This document shows, piece after piece, positions 25,625 through 34,770 of a stretch of DNA of 64,000 bases. The DNA comes from DATBGZ01 sp963803115. GTDB lineage: Bacteria; Actinomycetota; Actinomycetes; Mycobacteriales; Micromonosporaceae. Numbering within the stretch: position 1 is the stretch's first letter; each line of letters starts with the position of its first letter. The translations under genes were made by a program, and so were the position numbers. Below the pieces are notes generated by a model. That model had not been told where the DNA came from. It made no database searches and saw only the letters and a program-made list of their open reading frames with translations. The stretch covers positions 62,001-126,000 of the forward strand of contig CAWDLN010000002.1 in NCBI GenBank assembly GCA_963803115.1. The letters are read 5' to 3'.

Positions 25625-25819
25625 GGGCTCAGCCCTTCCTCACAATCAGACGAATCCGCCATCGCTGATGGCGTATGGAGGACCGTAGGGTCGGCGGGCC
25701 CTACCAGCCCAGCGCTGTGGCCGTAACTTGAGAAACACTTGAGTTCCCGAGCGCCCGCAAGCCGAGATCTGGCCGAAACTCCGAGCTAACAGGGACGCCT
25801 TGACGTTGTAACCTGCCTC

Positions 25820-26803
25820 ATGCGTTCGCCGCAGGGACCCGGTCCGGTCGTGGATCGACGGGCATTACTGCGCGCCTTCTGCGCGGCGTCGATATTGGCC
25901 GTCGCTGGCTGCGATCGTGAACCCGCGTACGCGCCAGGTCGGCTTCGGATCGCGGCCGGCGCTCGGGGCGGAGTGTATTTCGCCTACGGCGGCGGGATCG
26001 AAGCCATCGTGCGACGTGAGTTGCCCGGGTTGGAGCCGGAAGTGCTGGAAACGGCGGCGAGCATTGAGAACCTGCGGCTGCTGGCTCAATCCGCCGCGGA
26101 AATCGCATTCTCGCTCGCGGACTCGGCCGCGCTTGCCTTCCTGGGCAGCGAGCCCTTCCGAACGGCCCTACCGGTGTCGGCGTTGGCTCGTTTGTACGAC
26201 AACTACCTCCATCTCGTGGTCCGCCCGGAGTCTGGTGTGGCCGGTATCCACGACCTAGTCGACCGAAGTGTGTCGATGGGCGCCATAGGATCGGGGACCG
26301 AGCTAATAGCGGCGCGACTGCTGGGCGTAGCCGGGCTGGACATCGACATCGATCTTCGGGCGAGCCGATTGAGCCTCGACGATTCCGCCGCCGCCCTCAC
26401 CAAGGGGCAATTGGATGCGTTCTTCTTCTCCGGCGGGATCCCGACTGGAGCGATCCAGGCCCTCGCCCGGTCTATGCCGATCCGCCTGCTCGACTTGGGC
26501 GCGCTCGTGCCGGCCATGCGGGACCGCTATGGCGAGGTGTACACGGAACGCACGATCCCGGCCTCGGCCTACTGGCTGAACCGACCGGTAACCACGATCG
26601 GCCTGGCGAACTATCTCGTCGTCGCCGAAGCCATGGCTGAGCCCATGGCCTACGACCTGATCCGAGTTCTCTTCGCCGACCGGGACGTGCTCGCGACGGC
26701 GCATCCCGAGGGTCGGCGGCTGGATCGTGTCACCGCCATCAACACATCGCCTCTGCCACTGCATCGGGGTGCGCAACGGTATTACCGCGAAACCAAGGGC
26801 TGA
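25820..26803 (+). CDS. TAXI-family solute-binding lipoprotein
   Basis: The 327-residue protein has a signal with lipobox ILAVAGC (about 25-31). The TAXI domain starts near residue 42 (LRIAAGARGGVYFAYGGGIE) and contains ASIENLRLLAQ near 85 and IGSGTELIAARLLGVAGLD near 155, the conserved glycine-rich and leucine blocks. TAXI proteins normally serve TRAP transporters, but no DctQ/DctM-type permease is in the window. Its stop abuts the stop of the convergent histidine kinase with zero bases between. A second TAXI gene lies beyond the kinase/regulator pair. A role as ligand sensor for the kinase is inference. Confidence 0.85.
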   Translation: MRSPQGPGPVVDRRALLRAFCAASILAVAGCDREPAYAPGRLRIAAGARGGVYFAYGGGIEAIVRRELPGLEPEVLETAASIENLRLLAQSAAEIAFSLADSAALAFLGSEPFRTALPVSALARLYDNYLHLVVRPESGVAGIHDLVDRSVSMGAIGSGTELIAARLLGVAGLDIDIDLRASRLSLDDSAAALTKGQLDAFFFSGGIPTGAIQALARSMPIRLLDLGALVPAMRDRYGEVYTERTIPASAYWLNRPVTTIGLANYLVVAEAMAEPMAYDLIRVLFADRDVLATAHPEGRRLDRVTAINTSPLPLHRGAQRYYRETKG

Positions 26804-28192
26804 TCACTTCAAACCGTCTACTACGGCCCGGAACCGCAAGCGCGCGTCCAGCCCACCGGGAGCGGCGGGCAGCAGGTCAAGGCATCCTCCAGAGGACTCC
26901 ATCAATACCGTGGCGATAGGCAATCCGAGTCCTGCGCCGTCGATGTTCTGGACGTCGTGCGCGCGCCAGAACCGTTCATTCGCCAGCTTGCGGCTCTCTT
27001 CACTTAGTCCAGGCCCGTCGTCGATGACGTGAATGTCCACGGTGCCGTCGCCGACGCGGACCTCTACGCGGACCAAAGAGCCGACACCCGTAAATTTCAA
27101 TGCGTTGTCGATCAGCGCATCGAGCGACTGACCTACCGCCGTCGAGACCGCCGTGACGGGCGCATGCTCTGGCCGTTTGCAGGTCAACGTGATGCCACGA
27201 CGCAACGCCAGCGGTAGCCAGGCCGCGACTCGTTCCTCGGCCGTTTCTGCGGCATCGGTCACCTCGAGAGTCGGCTGTCCACCCTCCGCCTTGGCCAACG
27301 CGAGCAGCCCGTCGAGAATCCGACCCAGACGGAGGGTCTCGTCCATGGCAAGACGGTGATCTGCCCGCCCCGCGGGTTCCTCGATGAACTCGCCGAGCTC
27401 CTCGACCCGGAGCATCAAGGTCGTCAGCGGGTTGCGCATCTGATGACTTGCCTGCGCGACAAAGTCACGTTGCCGCCGCAGCGAATCGGTCACCCTCTTC
27501 GCCATGTCATTGAAGGATCGGGTCAGCCGACGCAGCTCGGGTGGGCCGATCGCCGCCGATACCGCGTTGGGCAACGCCTCGCCGACGCCAACCGCGTGGG
27601 CGGCGTCGTCCAGCTCCGCGATCGGACGCAGGATCCAACGGATCAGGGTGAGCGCGACCACGATGAATGCGGCACCCGCGGCCAACACGCCTCCCCCCAG
27701 AGCGGCCCACGAAACCAGGATGTCCTTGCGCACGGCCGATGTCGGCGAGATCGTGACCACGGCTCCGATGGTCTCGCCCGAGCTTCGCACGGGCACCGCC
27801 AACGTCAGTGGCGACGTCCGCCATGGCCAGATGGTCGCGTCGCCTCCGACGGCGACGCCGGCAAGGGCCTGCTGCAACTTCGCTCTCACGGAAGGATCGT
27901 CGAATGCCCCTGCGTCCCCGGCGCGCGCAACCACCGAACCGTCGCGATCGGCTACCGCCGCCATGACGCCGTAGAGATCATAATATCGATGTAGGTCGTC
28001 GTCGAGTGAGACCGTGTGGCCGGTGCGGAGGGCAGGATCGGCGAGCGATGCGAAGGAGGCTGCGTCGACGAACCGATCCCGCACCATCGCTTCGCTTCGT
28101 GCCGACGCCAATGCGACCGCGAATGGCACGGCCAAGCCCAACAGGACCAAGGCGATGAATACGAGGAAGATACCAACGAGCCGGTTGCGCAT
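26804..28192 (-). CDS. Two-component sensor histidine kinase
   Basis: The 462-residue protein has two helices (about 5-30 and 160-185) enclosing an extracytoplasmic domain of about 125 residues. A HAMP segment follows near 185-240. The H-box FVAQASHQMRNPLTTL near residue 250 carries the phospho-acceptor His. The N-box DALIDNALKFTG lies near 365, and DDGPGLSEE and GAGLGLPIA complete the ATPase. It is the second gene after the response regulator (5-bp gap). Its 3' end touches the convergent TAXI gene. The extracytoplasmic domain is the likely contact site for a TAXI protein, by inference. Confidence 0.92.
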   Translation of the reverse strand: MRNRLVGIFLVFIALVLLGLAVPFAVALASARSEAMVRDRFVDAASFASLADPALRTGHTVSLDDDLHRYYDLYGVMAAVADRDGSVVARAGDAGAFDDPSVRAKLQQALAGVAVGGDATIWPWRTSPLTLAVPVRSSGETIGAVVTISPTSAVRKDILVSWAALGGGVLAAGAAFIVVALTLIRWILRPIAELDDAAHAVGVGEALPNAVSAAIGPPELRRLTRSFNDMAKRVTDSLRRQRDFVAQASHQMRNPLTTLMLRVEELGEFIEEPAGRADHRLAMDETLRLGRILDGLLALAKAEGGQPTLEVTDAAETAEERVAAWLPLALRRGITLTCKRPEHAPVTAVSTAVGQSLDALIDNALKFTGVGSLVRVEVRVGDGTVDIHVIDDGPGLSEESRKLANERFWRAHDVQNIDGAGLGLPIATVLMESSGGCLDLLPAAPGGLDARLRFRAVVDGLK

Positions 28193-28197
28193 CGCTG

Positions 28198-28872
28198 CTA
28201 TACGCCATCTCTAGCCGCGGCCGCACGCATCCGGTATCCCACCCCGCGCACCGTCTGAATCAGACCCGGATCGCCCAGCTTCGACCGCAGCGAAGCCAGG
28301 TGTACCTCGACGGTGTGCAGGTTTCCGGTCCACGTCGACTGCCAGACCTCGGCAAGCAGCTGGTCCCTGGTGACCACCGTTCCTGACCGCTTCACGAGTG
28401 CGACGAGCAGTTCGAACTCCTTGAAGGTCAGCGAGATCTCGGCGCCGTCAACCGTGACCCGGCGGGCATCCAAGTCAAGGACGAGTGGCCCCATTGTGAT
28501 TGGCTCGTGAGTGGTCTCGAACTGGCCCGCTCGACGCATGACCGCGTCGATGCGAGCCTGCAGCTCTGCGAGCCCGAACGGTTTGACGATGTAATCATCG
28601 GCTCCGGCGCGTAACCCGATAACCCGATCGCGCTCCTCGGTGCGGGCGGTCACTGCGATGATAGCGACGCCGCCACGGCGGCGCAGCTCTCTACACACCT
28701 GGATCCCGTCGCGATCAGGTAGGCCGAGGTCGAGTAACACAAGATCCACGGGTGGGGCCGCCAGCGCCTCTGCCGCGGTTGCCGCGCGAATCGTTTCGTA
28801 GCCGCGGCGGACAAGCGCCTTCTCGAGTACGCTGGCCACCCGACCGTCATCTTCTACCAACAAGACCCGCAT
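28198..28872 (-). CDS. OmpR-family response regulator
   Basis: The 224-residue protein has a receiver domain with acidic pair EDD (7-9), the phospho-accepting Asp in VLLDLGLPDRDG near residue 51, the TAR segment, and Lys in YIVKPFG near 100. A winged-helix DNA-binding domain covers about 125-218, ending TVRGVGYRM. It lies immediately upstream of the kinase gene. Targets are not visible; the flanking TAXI genes are the obvious candidates. Confidence 0.93.
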   Translation of the reverse strand: MRVLLVEDDGRVASVLEKALVRRGYETIRAATAAEALAAPPVDLVLLDLGLPDRDGIQVCRELRRRGGVAIIAVTARTEERDRVIGLRAGADDYIVKPFGLAELQARIDAVMRRAGQFETTHEPITMGPLVLDLDARRVTVDGAEISLTFKEFELLVALVKRSGTVVTRDQLLAEVWQSTWTGNLHTVEVHLASLRSKLGDPGLIQTVRGVGYRMRAAAARDGV

Positions 28873-28936
28873 AGCCGCACCCTAGACACCAGGACGGGCG
28901 GCGCGATCCGCCGCATGGACATGTCTGCGCCTGGTC

Positions 28937-29926
28937 CTATTCGCCCCGGTAGTAGGCAGCGGCGCCAGGATGCACCACCACCGGGTCGGTCTTTGGACCA
29001 TTCTCTAATACGATGTTCTTGGCCTCTGGGTGCACTCTGCTGAGGTCGGAGAGGTGGTCGAATAGTACCGCCGTCAGATCATGGGCGAGCTGGTCCGGCA
29101 TCGTGGCCCGTACGACGAGCACATTGGGTACGGCGACGGTGGGTACATCTGTTCCCGTGTTGTACGTGTCCCGGGGCAACGTCGCGAGCTGATACACCAA
29201 GCCGAAGTCCGCTTGCAGCGCCGGCAGTAGGCCGTCGACCGGCACGAAGACAAGCTTCGCCTTGAGGGCGGCGACGAGGTCGGTGATGCCGGCGGTTGGC
29301 AGGCCGCCCGACCAGAACAGGGCGTCGATGGTCGCGTCCTTCATGGCCTGCACCGTTTCGGGAAGGGATAAGGACAACTTGGTCATGTCCCTGGTCGGGT
29401 CCAATCCGGCCGCCCGCAGCAGACGCAGGGCGATGTTCTCGGTGCCAGAGTTCGGGCTGCCGGTCGAGACCCTTCTGCCCTTCAGGTCGGCCACGCTCGA
29501 GATGCCAATGCCCGCACGCGCGATGACGTGCGTGTAGTTGGTGTATATGCGGGCCAGGGCTCGTATGGGCTGTGGGGAACTGAACGCGCCCCGGCCAATC
29601 GCGGCGTCCCCGGCCGCATCGGCAAGAGCGAATGCGATGTCGGTGTCACCGCGCACCAACCGCTGGATGTTCTCCACCGAGGCGCCCGTCGGCTCGGCCG
29701 TGGCCTGCCAGCCCGGTAGGTGCTTGTTGATCAGATCCGCGTAGCCGCCGCCCAACTGGTAGTAGACGCCCGTGGTATTGCCGGTCGCGATGTAGAGCTG
29801 GCCGCCTTCATCTGGCGCCGGTCGTTCATCGTCGCCACAGGCACCGGTCAGCGCGACCGCGACGGCCATGACGAGGGCAAGCATCCCCTTCGTCCGCGAA
29901 CTTTTCTTGTGTCGCCGGCTCGGCAC
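28937..29926 (-). CDS. Second TAXI-family solute-binding lipoprotein
   Basis: The protein is about 329 residues. After a basic N-terminus and a VMAVAVALTGAC lipobox, the TAXI domain begins LYIATGNTTGVYYQLGGGYA. It includes SVENIQRLVRGDTDIAFALA and TGSPNSGTENIALRLLRAAG, closely matching the other TAXI protein in this locus. The start is uncertain: GTG 29926 gives a normal n-region, while GTG 29998 would add 24 residues and no ribosome-binding site favours either. It is 64 bp upstream of the response regulator on the same strand, so it may head a three-gene operon with the two-component pair. No TRAP permease is nearby. Confidence 0.85.
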   Translation of the reverse strand: MPSRRHKKSSRTKGMLALVMAVAVALTGACGDDERPAPDEGGQLYIATGNTTGVYYQLGGGYADLINKHLPGWQATAEPTGASVENIQRLVRGDTDIAFALADAAGDAAIGRGAFSSPQPIRALARIYTNYTHVIARAGIGISSVADLKGRRVSTGSPNSGTENIALRLLRAAGLDPTRDMTKLSLSLPETVQAMKDATIDALFWSGGLPTAGITDLVAALKAKLVFVPVDGLLPALQADFGLVYQLATLPRDTYNTGTDVPTVAVPNVLVVRATMPDQLAHDLTAVLFDHLSDLSRVHPEAKNIVLENGPKTDPVVVHPGAAAYYRGE

Positions 29927-30226
29927 GTAACCAACGCGCGACGCCCGGACAGGTGCGCAGGGTTGGCCGACGGTTGCGGACGTGGTCCCGAGTTTCACAC
30001 GGGCAAGCTAGGCCCGGGCACGACGGTCGTAAAGGCGTCCTGGCAATCCTTGATGCCAACTTGAGCTATCAATGGATATCAACATCAGATGTACCTCAAG
30101 TTCCTGAGCGGATCACTGTGCCGATATCGCGAATACCGTACCTTCCCTGCGTACGGCCCGTCGCGCGGCGAAACCCTTAGTCGACGCGCGGCGGCGCCAA
30201 CCCATGCGAGCTGGGGGGGGTCGGCA

Positions 30227-32680
30227 ATGAACGCACCAGCCGCCGAAGCCCGTGCCCTCGGCGACCCGAGCGCCCGGACGCGGGTGCCGTGGTTCGCGTC
30301 TGTGCGCACCAGGCTGGTGCTCATTACCCTGGTGCCCATGGCAGGGTTGGCCATTCTGACCGGAATGCAGGCCCGATCGAGCTGGAGTGTCGTGGCCGAC
30401 GCCGGCCGAGCCCATGCCCTTGCCGACGCCTCAACGTCCACAATGGAACTTCTCCACCAACTTGGAAGCGAGCAGGCGGAGGCGGTCTCGCTTCGGGATC
30501 GCGGCGGCGTCGCGGGCCAATTCCTCGTTACGGCTCAACGCGCGCGTACCGACGATGCGCTCGCGGCCTTCTGGCACACCAGCGCGGCGGCGGTTGCCGT
30601 AGCGCCGGGCCTTCGACCCACATTGGATGCGGCTACGGGGCAACTGGAGCAGCTGACGCTGCTGAGAAACCTGGCATCGCCCGGACTGGACGCGGTGTCT
30701 ACACCACCGCCGAGCGCGGCGGTTGATGTCCAAGGCCTCTACGCGCCGGTCACCGAGGCCCTGCTCGCAGTCGCCGACGCTGTACCTGCGCAGTTGGTCG
30801 ACCGGGAGCTGGCGAACCGGACCCGGGCAATCGCGGCGCTGGCCACGGCCAAGCACGCCTTGGCGATCGAGCGAGATGTGCTCAGCACGGTGTTCCGCCG
30901 GCACTCGTACGTCCAAGGCGACTTCGCCCGTCTGGTCACGTTCGCGACCATCGAGAGGGAGGGCTTGGAGACCTTCGATCGCGTGGCCGGCCCCGGCGCA
31001 CGCGCGCGTTTCCAACTGCTATTCACCGGTCCGGATGTCCAGGCCGCCACCGCGCTGCGCGATGCTGCGCTCTCGGGTGCGACGAACGCTCTAGCAGTCG
31101 ACTCCGACGCGTGGTACGTTGCCGCCTCCCACACGATCCGCCTACTCCATCAAGTCGAGCTAGGGCTGGCCGGTGAACTCTCCATCATCGCAGTGCAGTC
31201 ACGAAACGCCGCTCTCCGCGACGCATCGATCACGATAGTCGGCGCAGTAAGCCTGGCGATCACATCGGTCGTCATCGCGATCGTCGTGGCCACGAGCACA
31301 AGCCGGCGCCTCAGCCGACTGCGGCGAACTGCCCTGACCTCGGCGACCCGGCTTCCGGTCGTCGTGGGTGAGATCACGCGGGCCGCGGACCCGATGCTGG
31401 CTCACGACACCCAGCTCAGTTCGGCCAACGGCCCGGACGCCCAGACGCTCTCGCGGAGATCCCGCGACGAAATCGGCCAGGTCGCATCGGCCTTTTCCAC
31501 GGTGCACGCCACCGCTTTGCGGCTGGCCGCAGACCAGGCACTAATGCGGCTCGACACAGAAGCGCTGGTTACCGCGTTGGCCAGGCGGAGCCAGAAGCTT
31601 ATCCAGCGACAGCTTGGGGCCATTGACGATCTCGAGCGCTCGGAGACTGACCCGGACACTCTTGCCACGTACTACGTCATCGATCATCTGGCTGCGAGGA
31701 TGCGTCGGAACGCCGAGAACCTCTTGGTGCTCACCGGAGCCGAGCCGGGTCGTCGCTTCAGTGGTGCCTTCCCTCTCCTGGACGTCGTACGGGCGGCTGC
31801 CGCCGAAATCGCGGACTACAGGCGCATCGACATCGAATCACTGCCGAATGTGTACGTGGCAGGTCGCTCCGTCGGCGACCTTGCGCATCTGCTGGCTGAG
31901 CTTCTGGAGAACGCCGCGTCCTACTCACCCCCGCAGACTCGGGTGACGGTCACGGGTCGTCGCACCGTAGCTGGGGTCGTCGTCTCGGTGTACGACTGCG
32001 GGATCGGTATGCCGCCGCACGCACTCGCCGCTGCCAACGAGCGTTTGCGCCAACCAACGATATTGACCAGCGCGCTCGCCGGCGCACTCGGGCTGCCGGT
32101 CGTTGCCCGGCTGGCCACCCGCCACGATGTCGTCGTCGAGCTCCGAAGTCATGACGGCCGCGGCACCGCCGCGCTGGTCGGAATTCCGAACCAAGTCCTG
32201 GCCGAACCGGTAGACACAGTTCGCGCGCCGGCTGAGGCCGCCCGGCAGCGCAGTGATCGAGGCGGAGTCGGGACGTCGTTTGGGCCTTCACGCGGCGACA
32301 TCTCTGAGGCGGCTCGAAGAGCATTGACCATGGTAGATTCAGCACCGGTCATCTACGAGCAGATGCTGTCAGCCTGGTTCGTCACTCGCGGTGGGCGTGG
32401 CGGCGGCCACGCTTCTCCCGCCGACGGGTTCGTTGCTCCCGGGGATCGGGAGCGTGCTGTGGTCGAGCGGCTCGCGGCGGCGCAACGCTCGCATGTGGAC
32501 GGTGCGGCGCTTCCCCGTCGCCCACCTGGGGCTAACCTGATGCCGGGCCAGGTCCCCGATCAAGCGTCGCATCGACGAGGAGAAACCATAGATCCCGACC
32601 GAGTTCAGTCGCAGTTGACCGGCCTCAGCCGTGGCTTGGCTGCGGCCGCACGCACCCCAACCCCTCCGCAACCGCGATGA
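30227..32680 (+). CDS. cvnA: Conservon-type sensor histidine kinase (CvnA-like)
   Basis: The 817-residue protein has a first helix near residue 30 (LVLITLVPMAGLAIL) and a large extracytoplasmic all-helical NIT-type sensor domain (about 50-325). A second helix near 335-360 is followed by a HAMP-like region, the RMRRNAENLLVLTG segment near 500, and a HATPase with ELLENAASYSPP near 570. The C-terminal 180 residues are Ala/Arg/Pro-rich, as in CvnA kinases. ATG 30227 follows a run of eight G at 6-nt spacing. The next gene is the Roadblock partner, 3 bp away. The usual cvnC and cvnD do not follow. Confidence 0.88.
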   Translation: MNAPAAEARALGDPSARTRVPWFASVRTRLVLITLVPMAGLAILTGMQARSSWSVVADAGRAHALADASTSTMELLHQLGSEQAEAVSLRDRGGVAGQFLVTAQRARTDDALAAFWHTSAAAVAVAPGLRPTLDAATGQLEQLTLLRNLASPGLDAVSTPPPSAAVDVQGLYAPVTEALLAVADAVPAQLVDRELANRTRAIAALATAKHALAIERDVLSTVFRRHSYVQGDFARLVTFATIEREGLETFDRVAGPGARARFQLLFTGPDVQAATALRDAALSGATNALAVDSDAWYVAASHTIRLLHQVELGLAGELSIIAVQSRNAALRDASITIVGAVSLAITSVVIAIVVATSTSRRLSRLRRTALTSATRLPVVVGEITRAADPMLAHDTQLSSANGPDAQTLSRRSRDEIGQVASAFSTVHATALRLAADQALMRLDTEALVTALARRSQKLIQRQLGAIDDLERSETDPDTLATYYVIDHLAARMRRNAENLLVLTGAEPGRRFSGAFPLLDVVRAAAAEIADYRRIDIESLPNVYVAGRSVGDLAHLLAELLENAASYSPPQTRVTVTGRRTVAGVVVSVYDCGIGMPPHALAAANERLRQPTILTSALAGALGLPVVARLATRHDVVVELRSHDGRGTAALVGIPNQVLAEPVDTVRAPAEAARQRSDRGGVGTSFGPSRGDISEAARRALTMVDSAPVIYEQMLSAWFVTRGGRGGGHASPADGFVAPGDRERAVVERLAAAQRSHVDGAALPRRPPGANLMPGQVPDQASHRRGETIDPDRVQSQLTGLSRGLAAAARTPTPPQPR

Positions 32681-32683
32681 TGG

Positions 32684-33124
32684 ATGGCACTCATGGCTAA
32701 CGCCGACTACCCGCACACTGTGGCAACCAGGACGCCCGACAGCGGACTCGGTTGGCTGCTGACGGCCTTCGCACGTGATCTACCGACGGTCGCGCACGTG
32801 GTGGCGGTCTCAGCGGACGGCCTGGCGCTGGCCTCCTCTGAGGACCTTTCGACAGAGCGCGTAGACCAACTCGCCGCCATGACCTGTGGTCTCGCCAGTC
32901 TGACCGACGGCGCCGCCCGATGCCTGGGTTCGGCACCCGTCTCGCACACGGTCGTCGAGATGCGCGGCGGCGCACTCCTGGTAATGGCAATCGACGACAA
33001 CGCCCATTTGGTCGTTCTCATCCGACCTGGCGCCGACCTCGGGCAGATCGGATTCGAGACCGCGATGCTCGCACGGAAGGTCGGCGCCGCCCTGAGCCCA
33101 TCAGTGCGACCGGCGGAGCAGTAG
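32684..33124 (+). CDS. cvnB: Roadblock/LC7 domain protein (CvnB-like)
   Basis: The 146-residue protein has a Roadblock domain at about residues 20-130 (LGWLLTAFARDLPTVAHVVAV, then ADGLALASSEDLS and IGFETAMLARKVG). In conservons this protein links the kinase to a Ras-like GTPase. It starts 3 bp after cvnA; ATG 32693 is an alternative start. Downstream, where DUF742 and GTPase genes should be, the sequence turns into a decayed gene on the other strand. The conservon is therefore truncated at this point. Confidence 0.88.
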   Translation: MALMANADYPHTVATRTPDSGLGWLLTAFARDLPTVAHVVAVSADGLALASSEDLSTERVDQLAAMTCGLASLTDGAARCLGSAPVSHTVVEMRGGALLVMAIDDNAHLVVLIRPGADLGQIGFETAMLARKVGAALSPSVRPAEQ

Positions 33125-33152
33125 CCCGCCGGGATCCTGACCAGGTCACGTC

Positions 33153-33540
33153 TCATCGTTCCGAGCGTATTCCTAGCCTCGCGATGTTGAACCGGGTCAA
33201 GTGGGGAAAGGCTGTCTGGCCCGTGCTGCGGAAGCTCCGTTCGGGGCTCGCCGGGTCCAATAGGGACGGATAGAGGGACACGTCGGGGCCGCCCGGCTGG
33301 TAGGTCCAGGGCAGCGCGGCCTCGACGAGCAGCGGGCGCGGCTGCCAGTGAAGAAGATCGTTGGACGGGCGAACAGGACTCGCCAACCGTCCGGGCCACT
33401 GGTGTGTCTCGCCGTCGTGTCGACCAACACCTAATAGTTGAGGTACGTGTTGAAGCTGACACCGGTCGCCATGACGTCGAGATGGTGGGGATCCATCGGT
33501 GTACGGGGTACGGTGGCTCCGGAGGCTCGCTGAATGGGTC
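33153..33540 (-). pseudogene. Decayed secreted glycosidase-like gene
   Basis: Translating the minus strand gives a readable protein broken by lesions. VSFNTYLNY is followed by an in-frame TAG near 33430, then VLVDTTARHTSGPDGWRVLFAR. A frameshift near 33370 leads to NDLLHWQPRPLLVEAALPWTY and YPSLLDPASPERSFRSTG. The DGW...FARSNDLLHW pattern and the LYPSLLDP block resemble beta-propeller glycoside hydrolase/sialidase-like proteins. The 5' half is not recognisable. It starts only 29 bp past cvnB, where a conservon should continue. Confidence 0.5.
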
Positions 33541-33689
33541 GATGAAAGCTTCGCAGTCGCGATCGGCGGGTTCACCTACCCGTTCATTCCCGGCCACGTC
33601 CAGGGATCGGACCATTGATCGCGGCCGTCCGTTGGCTCGGGGCCTCAGCTGCAATCCTGCGCTGCTAAACGATGAGATCGACTTGAGTC

Positions 33690-33894
33690 AGACCGCGTGC
33701 GGCGGCGTGCACACCCCACCGGGCCAGCGGCGACGCATGGTTGGTCGAAGACCGCGCTGCGCGCGATTCGAGACATCGCCCCGACCGCACCCGACGAACT
33801 CGGCATCAGCATCGCGATCCCGTCCATGTTGGACGATCGAGCTCCGTACGGCCACGTCCTGCTTGCACGGCCGGCACGGACTAAGCGTAGGTGA
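33690..33894 (+). pseudogene. Possible fragment of a FAD-linked oxidase
   Basis: A stretch of about 65 codons reads ALRAIRDIAPTAPDELGISI and then AIPSMLDDRAPYGHVLLAR. This is similar to the middle of berberine-bridge-type FAD oxidases, where an APDEL segment follows the FAD domain. No FAD-binding part is present upstream. Resemblance is short, so this is a tentative reading. Confidence 0.3.
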
Positions 33895-33953
33895 CCTATG
33901 AATCATTGGCGCTTCGTCGGGTGCGCGGCGACAGCCTGAGGTAGAACGTACCT

Positions 33954-34576
33954 GTGAACGGTGGAGCCAAGGTGGCGAAGTTCGACCAGTGGGCACCTTG
34001 GTACGAGAACAGCGCGCTACAACCCCTGCTGTACCAGGCTGTTCATCGGCGGGTCCTTGACTAGTGCGCTCAGGCTAAGAAGTCACCCCGGCGGTTGTTG
34101 GACGTCGGCTGCGGCACCGGCCTGCTCCTGCGCTCGGCAGTATTCCATTTCCCGGGGGCCAGGCTGTTCGGCCTCGACGCGTCGGCGGGGATGCTGTGCA
34201 TCGCGGCCGCCGCCGCAGTGACTGCGCGTGCGGGCCGCTATTGGTGCGTGGCGCCGTCGAACACCTACCGTTCGCCAACTTGGAGTTCGACGTCGTGACT
34301 GCCACGTTGACTTACCGGCACTGGACTGACCAGTCCACCGGAATCGTCGAGATTGGTCGGGTCCTTGCTCCAGGCGGCGTATTTGGTCTCGCCGCCATAC
34401 TCCCGCCACACGGCTCACGTCGCGCGTGGCCGCGCAGACGCGGACAGGCTCGTCTCCCGGCGCCATTGGCTTTGGCGCTGATGCGCGCTGGGTTGCGCAC
34501 CGATCAGGTCGAGGAACTACCGGTGCTCGGCGTGATCCCTGAAGTTACCTTCGTATTGGCGCGTCGCGTCGGGTGA
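33954..34576 (+). pseudogene. SAM-dependent methyltransferase, broken by a stop and a frameshift
   Basis: From GTG 33954 the sequence reads KFDQWAPWYENSALQPLLYQ, then meets TAG at 34062-34064 (codon 37). It continues in the same frame with the SAM-binding motif RRLLDVGCGTGLLLRSA and LFGLDASAGML. Near 34240 it must shift frame to continue as VRGAVEHLPFANLEFDVVTA, then LAPGGVFGLA, ending ELPVLGVIPEVTFVLARR. All class I methyltransferase motifs are present in order, so this was a complete gene of about 205 codons. Confidence 0.8.
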
Positions 34577-34650
34577 TGGCTGAGCTTCCCGGTGCGATCG
34601 AGAGGTGATCGCAGGCTGCTTCGGACTCCAGGCCGCAGCGAGTTTGCAGA

Positions 34651-34770
34651 GTGCCGGACGATCAGGCCGTCGCTGAGTTGCGAGCGGCGAATTACGAGCC
34701 GCTGCAGCCGTACCCCGGTGCCCAGAACCCATGGCAATGCCGCCACAATCTCTGCGGTACTATGACGGTT
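34651..34770 (+). pseudogene. Fragment of a zinc-ribbon (DUF723-like) protein
   Basis: About 40 codons read AVAELRAANYEPLQPYPG and NPWQCRHNLCG. This matches the repeating unit of actinobacterial treble-clef/zinc-ribbon proteins (AVAEMRAAGFEPLEPYPG, then PWRCRC..CG). The second CxxC half is missing and nothing recognisable flanks it. I regard it as a remnant. Confidence 0.4.

Noticed and set aside
31700..31725. Possible loss of the phospho-acceptor His in the CvnA-like kinase (RMRRNAENLL)
   Set aside because: Asn at this place is common in the conservon kinase family, so I do not regard it as a defect.
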